Assembly (NCBI GenBank): GCA_964436955.1
Contig: CAYTFC010000119.1
Coordinates: forward strand, 1-7,047
DNA: 7,047 nt
Source: CAMFKD01 sp964436955
GTDB taxonomy: Bacteria; Chlamydiota; Chlamydiia; Chlamydiales; JAJFMA01
Direction of reading: 5' to 3'
The translations under genes and the position numbers were made by a program. Below are positions 1 through 5,807 of this stretch, piece by piece (the stretch's first letter is position 1; each line of letters opens with the position of its first letter). The notes beneath the pieces are model-generated. The model ran no database searches. It had not been told where the DNA came from and saw nothing but the letters and a program-made list of their open reading frames with translations.

Positions 1-28
1 CTGAGCTCGGACATAAGTAGGACTGAAA

Positions 29-42
29 ATTGTCTAGACAAT
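29..42. repeat. Perfect 14-bp palindrome ATTGTCTAGACAAT
   Basis: The sequence reads ATTGTCTAGACAAT on both strands with no spacer, inside a gene-free stretch. It could be a dimeric-repressor operator for a gene to the left of the window, or part of a mobile-element end. No adjacent promoter or gene in the window decides between these. The half-sites ATTGT/ACAAT also occur around the TTGACA box at 3513-3524, there separated by only two bases. Confidence 0.5.
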
Positions 43-71
43 GGGGGCAACTATACCTTTCCTCGTCGCTT

Positions 72-120
72 AGGTCCTTTTGGTCCCTTGGGTCCCTTTC
101 TCTGTCCTTTTGGTCCCTTT
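72..120. repeat. GGTCCY/TTT imperfect tandem repeat
   Basis: The 16-mer GTCCTTTTGGTCCCTT occurs at 74-89 and again, identical, at 104-119, a 30-base period. Between the copies are further GGTCCCTT-like units. The tract is pyrimidine-rich on this strand. No reading frame or hairpin is supported. Short dispersed GTCC/GGAC repeats of this kind occur between genes in many bacteria (general knowledge); whether this one is dispersed in its genome cannot be seen here. Confidence 0.6.
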
Positions 121-212
121 TCTATCTACCACAATATCTAATCAAAAATTGCTTTTAATGGTCAGTCACCTGAGCTGTCAAACAGGTCGGGGCCTACGTC
201 GAGTCCCCGCTA

Positions 213-252
213 TGTTCTGTAACACGTTGTAGCGCCGCTTCGCCGAAGCGGC
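213..252 (+). repeat. GC-rich palindromic repeat, copy 1
   Basis: The right part is a hairpin with 9-base arms, GCCGCTTCG (234-242) and CGAAGCGGC (244-252), around one base. Bases 223-252 are identical to the reverse complement of 6767-6796, and 213-248 match 6960-6995 at 33 of 36 positions, so three copies lie in this window. On the minus strand the hairpin starts 13 bases after the stop of the immunity-like gene. It has no T-tract, so it is not a canonical intrinsic terminator, but it could act as a REP-type 3' element. Just upstream, 188-192 (CGGGG) can pair with 205-209 (CCCCG). Confidence 0.8.
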
Positions 253-265
253 ACAAACAAACGTT

Positions 266-1054
266 TTATTTTGATGGCTTAGTATAATCCCCACGCCATT
301 CGATGGACCCCGCCTTTATTTCTACATTGTCAATCTCTTCTGCATGTTTGATTTGAAGTTTAACGATATGCGACCCTATTTCAAATTGCAGAATAGTCGC
401 AGACTCGAGAGCTAAATCTTTATAGTCAATGGGTTTGCCATTGAATGATGCCCCCTGAAGATATCGGAGTTCTAGGACACCTTTCAAAGTGTTCTCAGCG
501 GTTAAGGTATACTCATTAGAAGGTAGTTTTGATGGAGGAATAGCTGAGCTTTCCATGGCAAGAGCTATTGCTCCATCTTGTGGTTCATAGTCCAACCGTC
601 GAATGAGACTATTCAGGAAGTAAGTAACATAGTTTTCGATCAGAAATTCATCTGCAGTTGCAAGGTCAGGTATATTTTCCCAATAGATTTTATCCGCATG
701 AATGCGATACGAGACCATACCTGTGTTCACGTGCGGATTATACTTATACCAGTCTATGTTCAGTTCTATCTCATTACCGTGAATTTCAAAGTCAAATATC
801 TCCCCGTCATGGTAATCCTCCATCGTTAGCTGCGCAATAGCCACATCATCTTTAGTAATAGATTGAATGCCTTCAATATGAAGTTTTCCATTTATTGTAC
901 CGAAATTGGACAACGGAATATCATCTTTTAACTTGCTGGGAGCGATTGATGCACTGTTCATCCAAATTTCAGAGCCGTGGTAAGTATGTTTGATAGCCTT
1001 CACGCTTCCATCATGAAACGCCCACTGATACTTGAATACAGAATCTTTAGTCAT
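266..1054 (-). CDS. Probable immunity protein to the Rhs C-terminal toxin (internally duplicated)
   Basis: This 262-aa soluble protein has no signal peptide or membrane segment. Its ATG lies inside the last codons of the upstream rhs gene (shared ATGACTAA, 8-base overlap), so translation is probably coupled; I see no good independent ribosome binding site. A small gene directly after an Rhs toxin tip is the standard position for its cytoplasmic immunity protein, and that position is the main basis for the call. The protein contains two diverged copies of one domain, about residues 33-127 and 169-256. Matching landmarks are SASIAPSKL/SSAIPPSKL, DFEIHGNEIEL/QFEIGSHIVKL and HADKIYWENI/KAGSIEWRGD. 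The linker 128-168 is helical in character. I do not recognise a named immunity family. Acidic residues are frequent, as expected of an inhibitor of a basic nuclease-like toxin, but this is inference. Alternative: an unrelated orphan carried along with rhs. Confidence 0.75.
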   Translation of the reverse strand: MTKDSVFKYQWAFHDGSVKAIKHTYHGSEIWMNSASIAPSKLKDDIPLSNFGTINGKLHIEGIQSITKDDVAIAQLTMEDYHDGEIFDFEIHGNEIELNIDWYKYNPHVNTGMVSYRIHADKIYWENIPDLATADEFLIENYVTYFLNSLIRRLDYEPQDGAIALAMESSAIPPSKLPSNEYTLTAENTLKGVLELRYLQGASFNGKPIDYKDLALESATILQFEIGSHIVKLQIKHAEEIDNVEIKAGSIEWRGDYTKPSK

Positions 1055-3338
1055 AGAAATTAGTACCCCAATTTATACCTTCAGGTGGATATAGGTGAGA
1101 TTTATCGCTGCCCTTACCACACGGATCTCCATTTTTATCCAAATATTTGTCGCGGTCGTTTCGGGAACTTGGATTAAAGACATGGTAATGATCTTCTGCT
1201 TTATGTCCATCTTCTTCAGGTTTACCCTTGTCGAAGCCTATTTTTTGACCGGTTTTAGTGTTTTCAAACGATCTATGACCTCTTTTCCTTCCCTCCTCGT
1301 GTGTCGTTTCCTTCCAGTCTGGATTGTTAGCTAGGTCGTCAGGGGTTCCTGGAAACTCAATTTCCCTTAGCATGGCATTATATTCATAACGGTCGTAAGC
1401 AATGCAAGCTTGTTCGAATATAAAATAGGTTAGGGCAGAGGCTAGCATGTATGTGAGTGAAGGCGTGAGCCATGTTAGCCCTGCGGCGCCTCCCCAAACG
1501 CAAATAGGCCAGGCTATGACAAAACGTCCGTCAGGATCCACATAGCGAAATGGATTGTTAAACACGTAGGCATACAGGTTGGTTCCGTCCACAAAGCCTG
1601 CAGGGTCCGTTGTGGTCCAGCGTCCCAACCCGGGATTGTAATCTCTTTTACCAAAATTAATTAACCCCAGATCGGAATCAAATCGCTTATTAGCATATCT
1701 CCAAGGGCTTTGATACGCATTTAAGAGCTTAATACGCCGCTCTTTTCCAAACGCGGTATAATCATAAGTGGAGGCAACGGTTTTTGTGTCGGGATCAATC
1801 AAACCACGAATATTTCTGTGAGCATCCGACCTACAAGCAAAAGTCTTCCCGGCTATTTCTATTGCTAATGTTTTAGGTACGGATTGATTTCCTAGAAAGC
1901 TTAATATTCTCCTCTGCTTTAGATTACCGTCACGATCCAGGGCGCCAACGTCATGGTCGCCGTCGTACAAGTACTCTTCGCTATCAAGTACCTGCCAGCC
2001 TTCCTCGGTTGCGGAAAAGGATGTTTTTTTCAAGCGTCGCCCTAGCGGGTCATATTGGAATTCAATTTTTGTCGTTTCAACAGTAGCGCTAATGAGTCTG
2101 TTTAATGGGTCGTAGCTATAAGCGGTTGAGCCTTTTTCGACTAAATTACCGTTTAAGTCATAGCGACACGCGATATCTGGAGGAGTTGACAGCAGCTCAT
2201 TGATTTCATTATGCCCACAGGGTTGTTCTTGGATAGCAACGCGGTTGTAATTGGAGTCATTTTCATAAGCAGCGTTGGTGTGATGATTGACCTCAGCTGT
2301 GAGTTGCGAGAGTTCGTCATAGCCATACTTGGTGCAGGCTTCGTCCAGGAGAGAATTAACTAAATTATCTTCCTCATCATAGACACAGGTTTGCTCAATA
2401 AAGGGGGTTTTTAGGAACGTTTGGCGTCCCTTTAAATCATATGCATGTTCGCACGTGCCCAGGTTGGCTATTAACTGCTCTTGTAAGGGACGTCCACATG
2501 CGTCGTATTGTGTATAGCGATGCGTATAGACCCTGCCATCGCTGCCTTGAAAGGCGGCTTGCTGCAGATTTCTTGGGTCATATCCATACGTGACTTGCCA
2601 GTGTGTGCCATATTTCACGGCTAGGGGACGATTATACAGATCATACTCTTTAGTAACGGTGAACCCGGAGGGGAAGCGTTCGCGAAGGACATTCCCAACG
2701 GCATCCACTTCCCTGCTTACGCTCGTGTTGGCAATCTCATCTTTGGCATGCACCAAATAGCCTAAACGATTGTACTTAAAAGAATGGGAAAGCAATTCGT
2801 CAGATGAGCATAGCTTCGTTAGGTTTCCTAATGCGTCGTAGCTATAAAATAGACTGGTTCCGTCAGGTTTCACCTTCCGCGCTATGCGACCGTCACGATC
2901 ATAGCTGTATTCTGTTGTCCGAGCGACTGGTGTGCCAGACGCTCTGGTGACGGTACGCACCTTATTCATGGGAGTGTAGGTATACGAAGTCGTCTGCTGG
3001 CCTGTAGCGATGCCTTTTTGATAGATGAAATCGTGATGTCTTACCAAATTTCCGACTGGGTCATAATCCTTTTGGTAATGAGAGAGAATGTCCTTGTTTG
3101 GATTGTGCACAATGCGCTCGATTTCGCGCTCATAGGGATCAAGCACACTTGTAGTCACCACTCCTTTGGGATTTGTGACAATTTTGCGCAGGTTTTTGCT
3201 CTCTTCATAGCGGATAGATGTGCGGTTGCCTAAAGCGTCTTTTTTCTCGATCGGGCGTTTTAGTCCGTCATAACAAATGGTGGAAGTGCTCTTGTGATCA
3301 CCAATCCGCTGAAAATTGTTTAAACCAAAATCATGCAA
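1047..3338 (-). CDS. Rhs/YD-repeat polymorphic toxin, 5'-truncated, with C-terminal toxin domain
   Basis: Residues ~20-530 are a run of YD repeats (YSYDRDGRIARKVKPDG, YSYDALGNLTKL, YSYDPLNRLISAT, FQYDPLGRRLKK). In Rhs/Tc proteins these build the hollow beta-shell that encloses the toxin. The conserved Rhs-core end follows at ~544-606 (SPWRYANKR, GLINFGKRDYNPGLGRW, NLYAYVFNNP, DPDGRF). Residues 607-645 are hydrophobic, and the last ~93 residues form a charged domain, the presumed toxin. The start is unsatisfactory. The frame opens at a TTG with no ribosome binding site, a stop (TAA) lies seven codons before it, the first in-frame ATG is residue 124, and the open frame begins beside a CGCAGAG-type repeat. 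Typical Rhs proteins are well over 1,000 aa and have an N-terminal secretion or anchoring region that is absent here. It is therefore likely a 5'-deleted remnant or displaced 3' cassette. The family call is firm; function as an intact toxin is doubtful. Confidence 0.85.
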   Translation of the reverse strand: MHDFGLNNFQRIGDHKSTSTICYDGLKRPIEKKDALGNRTSIRYEESKNLRKIVTNPKGVVTTSVLDPYEREIERIVHNPNKDILSHYQKDYDPVGNLVRHHDFIYQKGIATGQQTTSYTYTPMNKVRTVTRASGTPVARTTEYSYDRDGRIARKVKPDGTSLFYSYDALGNLTKLCSSDELLSHSFKYNRLGYLVHAKDEIANTSVSREVDAVGNVLRERFPSGFTVTKEYDLYNRPLAVKYGTHWQVTYGYDPRNLQQAAFQGSDGRVYTHRYTQYDACGRPLQEQLIANLGTCEHAYDLKGRQTFLKTPFIEQTCVYDEEDNLVNSLLDEACTKYGYDELSQLTAEVNHHTNAAYENDSNYNRVAIQEQPCGHNEINELLSTPPDIACRYDLNGNLVEKGSTAYSYDPLNRLISATVETTKIEFQYDPLGRRLKKTSFSATEEGWQVLDSEEYLYDGDHDVGALDRDGNLKQRRILSFLGNQSVPKTLAIEIAGKTFACRSDAHRNIRGLIDPDTKTVASTYDYTAFGKERRIKLLNAYQSPWRYANKRFDSDLGLINFGKRDYNPGLGRWTTTDPAGFVDGTNLYAYVFNNPFRYVDPDGRFVIAWPICVWGGAAGLTWLTPSLTYMLASALTYFIFEQACIAYDRYEYNAMLREIEFPGTPDDLANNPDWKETTHEEGRKRGHRSFENTKTGQKIGFDKGKPEEDGHKAEDHYHVFNPSSRNDRDKYLDKNGDPCGKGSDKSHLYPPEGINWGTNFYD
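1050..1328 (-). other. C-terminal toxin domain of the Rhs protein (probable nuclease-like tip)
   Basis: This encodes residues 671-763, after the conserved core end and hydrophobic linker. In Rhs proteins the sequence after the DPxG motif is the variable toxin. The pattern is GHRSFENTKTGQKIGFDKGKP, then DGHKAEDHYHVFNP, then KYLDKNGDPCGKGSDKSHLYPPEG. The clustered H712, D716, H717, H719, D734 and H748 with many lysines, and a small predicted beta-rich fold, are what small nuclease tips tend to show. I cannot assign a named toxin family, and a metal-binding or RNase role is inference. The DHYHxxNP core is the best search handle. Confidence 0.55.
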
Positions 3339-3358
3339 AATCAGTGTGTAGTTTTTTT

Positions 3359-3400
3359 ACGCAGAGGCGGGGAAGGCGGGGAAACGCAGAGGAAGACGAG
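3359..3400. repeat. CGCAGAG-type dispersed repeat
   Basis: ACGCAGAGG occurs at 3359-3367 and 3384-3392, with a tandem pair of GGCGGGGAA (3366-3374 and 3375-3383) between them and a T7 run just before. Sequences built on ACGCAGAGGCG...AACGCAGAGG are, from general knowledge, widespread intergenic repeats in several unrelated bacterial groups and often yield spurious small proteins ending in LCVSPPSPPLRKK-like strings. It sits about 20 bases from where the rhs frame becomes recognisable and probably marks the rearrangement junction. Confidence 0.65.
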
Positions 3401-3516
3401 GAATATATAAAACTTAAGACTTATGGGTAATAGGGCGCATGAGCGCGTACAAAAAGATGGACTTACACTCAGCCAATTTTCATATAGAAGTTTCGTGGTC
3501 ATGCTATTAACGATTG

Positions 3517-3545
3517 TTGACAATTCTGATAATTTGTTGTATTGT
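3517..3545 (+). promoter_or_regulatory. Candidate sigma-70 promoter for the 552-aa gene
   Basis: A perfect -35 box TTGACA (3517-3522) is followed, after exactly 17 bases, by TATTGT (3540-3545; 4 of 6 to consensus). A better -10-like TATACT lies at 3549-3554 but at non-canonical spacing. The boxes face right, about 40 bases before the GTG start. The -35 lies within ATTGT-TG-ACAAT (3513-3524), a possible operator. Confidence 0.5.
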
Positions 3546-3585
3546 TCATATACTAATTAAATACAATTAAATTTATGGCGTTACT

Positions 3586-5244
3586 GTGAACAATAAAAGC
3601 ATTAATACGTTCGGTTATATAAGTGACTATTATAATTCAGTCTATTTTGATGATAGAACTAACTTTAAAAACTCTAAGAAAGAAAATGTTGATAGTTTGC
3701 TGAGTGGTTGCATTAGTAAGTGTGATCAAATTACTAAAATTTTTGGCTATAGTATAGCTGTAAATTTGCTAGATAGTGAATATAAAGTTTTTAAGATGAT
3801 TCATTCATTTTATAAGTTGAATTCAAATATTTTAAATTTGATTGGTGGTAAAGATTACTATAAATGCAGAAGATTTAGCTTTAATACAGATTGTCAGTCG
3901 AGTGTTGTTGATAGGTTTATTGATAGATTTAAAGTTAGTATAGAAGATTTAGATATATCAAACATTAAAGATGTTAATGTTTTAAATGAACTTTCATATA
4001 GATATTATAGAATTATTTATAATAACAATCTATATGCTATTGATATGTCAATGGATGGATTTTACGAGCAATGTGTTGTTCTAAGTAATGACGAAGATGG
4101 GGCAGCTAGAGATTTTGGTAATTATAACATTTATAAGTATAGTAGAACAAAAACAGTTAGAGAAATCAATGATATTTGTAAAATATCATTATTCGAAACT
4201 CTAAATACTATAACGACGATTGCAACTTCTTCACTGAATGACCGTAGACATTACATAATGAAAAAAGTCCATAGTGAAGTGACTCCGTTTTTGTATAGAT
4301 TAGAAATCACTTTGTTTAAAAACTTATTAGAGCAAAACAAAAGTGGAAATATACGATTAGATTTGTTTACATTAAAATCTTGTAAAAATAATAATTTTAT
4401 AAAAATGATATCGGAAATAAATGAATTCAGTTCTAATATGTGTTCAGTCGAATATTTTTCTAGACAGAATTCAATTTTAGATTCATTTGTTAAACAAATT
4501 CGTTTGACAAAAAACAAGGCAAGCTATAGCCACGCTTTTAAAATTTGGTTCGAACATAAAAAAAACTATGAAGAGCTCGCGGTCGATCCCACTTTAGCAC
4601 TAGTGCAAACAGTGGAAAAAGCCAATAATAGTTTGCCTCAGTCAAAAGCAAATCCCTTGATCAAAGAATATCACTCGCGGGTGTTAAGATGGTTCGGTTC
4701 GAGTGATATTAGATTATTTAGGGATAAAGGAAAGCTTTCTTATGCAAGACAAACAGATGAAAATATAAAACAAGCATTAGCACACCATCAAATCCCTTTT
4801 GCGGTCGACAGATTACTGGATTCTGAATTTATAGAGCAGTATAGCTACCCCACTCAAACGGGCAGGGCGTTAGTAATAGAGATAACTTATAAAAATAAAT
4901 ATTCTGATCTTGAGCCGGAGTTGGGCCTTATGACTTATGGAATAGATGACAAGGGAATAGTTTATCATAGATGTTTCTCTAAAAAAGAACAGCCTGAGTC
5001 TACTTATGCAAATTTACTAATGAAAATATCTGCTATAGATCAATCTGAAAAAAATGAAGTGATTGAAGAAGCAGAAAGGATGGATGGTGATAGGCCTTTG
5101 CCGATTGGCACGTTATCTATAGATGATGCTATGGGGATAGTAATAGTAGAAAGTGAAACCCATAAGATTAAAATTTTTGGACGTTTTGGAAGCATTCCTT
5201 CGGAATTTATGCCGGATGCTGAACAGGCCAAGCTGACACAGTAA
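3586..5244 (+). CDS. Orphan 552-aa protein of unknown function, composition-mosaic
   Basis: I do not recognise a family. The protein has no signal peptide, no clear membrane segment and no obvious catalytic motif. Residues 1-~310 are rich in N, Y, I, K and D, with several cysteines (C42, C46, C93, C103, C163), and look mainly helical. Residues ~311-552 are of ordinary composition and include a likely beta-rich stretch (RALVIEITYKNKY, ELGLMTYGIDDKGIVYHRCF, DDAMGIVIVESETHKIKIFG). The DNA matches this split: hand counts give 15/60 G+C at 3601-3660 and 10/60 at 4381-4440, against 26/60 at 4561-4620 and 24/60 at 5101-5160. The start is GTG, the first in-frame option, with no strong Shine-Dalgarno; it overlaps the stop of a four-codon ATG frame at 3575. 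The stop is followed after 4 bases by a branched palindrome. The long open frame and promoter argue for a real gene. An effector or toxin-like accessory role is only a guess. Confidence 0.75.
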   Translation: MNNKSINTFGYISDYYNSVYFDDRTNFKNSKKENVDSLLSGCISKCDQITKIFGYSIAVNLLDSEYKVFKMIHSFYKLNSNILNLIGGKDYYKCRRFSFNTDCQSSVVDRFIDRFKVSIEDLDISNIKDVNVLNELSYRYYRIIYNNNLYAIDMSMDGFYEQCVVLSNDEDGAARDFGNYNIYKYSRTKTVREINDICKISLFETLNTITTIATSSLNDRRHYIMKKVHSEVTPFLYRLEITLFKNLLEQNKSGNIRLDLFTLKSCKNNNFIKMISEINEFSSNMCSVEYFSRQNSILDSFVKQIRLTKNKASYSHAFKIWFEHKKNYEELAVDPTLALVQTVEKANNSLPQSKANPLIKEYHSRVLRWFGSSDIRLFRDKGKLSYARQTDENIKQALAHHQIPFAVDRLLDSEFIEQYSYPTQTGRALVIEITYKNKYSDLEPELGLMTYGIDDKGIVYHRCFSKKEQPESTYANLLMKISAIDQSEKNEVIEEAERMDGDRPLPIGTLSIDDAMGIVIVESETHKIKIFGRFGSIPSEFMPDAEQAKLTQ

Positions 5245-5248
5245 ATTG

Positions 5249-5305
5249 CTAGAAACCCGACTTGCTACCCGGTAGCAATCAGGGTCCAGGGACCAGTCGG
5301 GCTAG
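5249..5305 (+). repeat. Branched palindrome (two hairpins inside an outer stem) after the 552-aa gene
   Basis: The outer stem CCCGACT (5256-5262) pairs with AGTCGGG (5295-5301), extended by CTAG (5249-5252) with CTAG (5302-5305). Inside are two hairpins: TGCTACC (5263-5269)/GGTAGCA (5271-5277), and GGTCC (5283-5287)/GGACC (5290-5294). Parts recur at the right end of the window: 5253-5270 is identical to 6885-6902, and 5271-5285 is the reverse complement of 6996-7010. It begins 4 bases after the stop codon and lacks a T-tract, so it may be a repeat that also stabilises or ends the transcript rather than a standard terminator. Confidence 0.75.
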
Positions 5306-5311
5306 AAGTAT

Positions 5312-5332
5312 TCGACGTAGCACCGCCTGTTT
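5312..5332 (-). repeat. Short repeat shared with the left intergenic region
   Basis: TCGACGTAG (5312-5320) followed by CCG and CCTGTTT (5326-5332) matches the reverse complement of 180-202 (AAACAGG ... CTACGTCGA), with a one-base indel and two substitutions between. It directly follows the branched palindrome, so these pieces may belong to one mosaic repeat family. Confidence 0.4.
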
Positions 5333-5619
5333 TCAGCGAGATTTTGATAGGCAGATATTTGCTTTCACATGGCAATGCGTTGATTCTTCAAAATAAAATA
5401 GACCTAACCTATATTTTATATTTCTTCGTTTGAAGATATTTTCTTGACTATAATTAGTATTTTCATAAAATGTTCAATAATTTTTATGTGTCTAAGTGTG
5501 TTTAGGTCTGTTTTTTTAATTAAAAAAGATTTTTATAATTGCAAGTGTGTTACGTCAAACTATTCCCCGACTTTACATTGAGTTTTTAACGTTACTTCCA
5601 AGGAATGAATGGTGCTCGG

Positions 5620-5638
5620 TTATAATTATTAATTATAA
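5620..5638 (+). promoter_or_regulatory. AT-rich palindrome containing a -10-like TATAAT
   Basis: TTATAATT (5620-5627) and AATTATAA (5631-5638) flank ATT. TATAAT at 5621-5626 matches the -10 consensus, but no -35 box stands at 16-18 bases upstream and the 313-aa gene starts about 170 bases later. The promoter call is therefore weak; a regulator site is equally possible. Confidence 0.25.
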
Positions 5639-5796
5639 ATCGAAGTTGATGTCTACAAATCTAGTTTGTCAATCCTTGACTTGTCGTCGATGCGTAACGT
5701 TTCACTAGAGAAAAACGGCTGTATTGAGGTGCGATGTAGCTAGTAAGGCGGGTTTTGTAAGGTATGTTGTCGTTATTATTTTGAATTTTTCCAAAA

Positions 5797-5801
5797 AAGG
5801 A
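5797..5801 (+). promoter_or_regulatory. Ribosome binding site deciding the 313-aa start
   Basis: AAGGA lies 6 bases before the ATG at 5808. The frame also extends upstream to a TTG at 5724, but that start has no comparable site and would add a 28-residue segment (RYVVVIILNFSKKGLF) encoded across this AAGGA. The ATG is preferred. Confidence 0.7.
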
Positions 5802-5807
5802 CTATTT

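Larger units (their letters stand above)
5306..5807. other. Gene-free AT-rich spacer
   Basis: No convincing reading frame is present on either strand. The stretch holds a short repeat related to the left end (5312-5332), ATAAAATA (5393-5400) facing TATTTTAT (5412-5419), the 16-base perfect palindrome T6-AATT-A6 (5512-5527), and an AT-rich 19-base palindrome with a TATAAT (5620-5638). AACGTTAC (5588-5595) is inverted at 5694-5701, and GTCAA-N3-TTGAC lies at 5668-5680. This is long for a simple promoter region. It may hold a degraded gene or an unrecognised small RNA, but nothing supports either firmly. Confidence 0.5.

Noticed and set aside
72..120. CRISPR array
   Set aside because: The repeated units are 8-16 bases with almost no spacers, and no cas gene is nearby.
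578..840. Plus-strand frames opposite the immunity-like gene
   Set aside because: They are antisense shadows of a well-supported minus-strand gene, with no start signals or coherent domains.
3341..3523. 60-residue minus-strand frame upstream of rhs
   Set aside because: It runs through the CGCAGAG repeat and ends in the FLCVSPPSPPLRKK-type string typical of spurious translations of that repeat. It shows no Rhs-like sequence that could supply the missing N-terminus.
4251..4517. 88-residue minus-strand frame inside the 552-aa gene
   Set aside because: It is an antisense shadow in an extremely AT-rich stretch; the plus-strand frame is far longer.
5249..5305. tRNA-like gene or riboswitch
   Set aside because: The branched fold lacks tRNA-conserved positions and a 7-base anticodon loop, and it lies after rather than before a gene.
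5724..5807. N-terminal extension of the 313-aa protein from a TTG, with a hydrophobic VVVIIL segment as a possible signal anchor
   Set aside because: The good AAGGA site 6 bases before the ATG at 5808 lies inside the extension, and the TTG has no comparable site.
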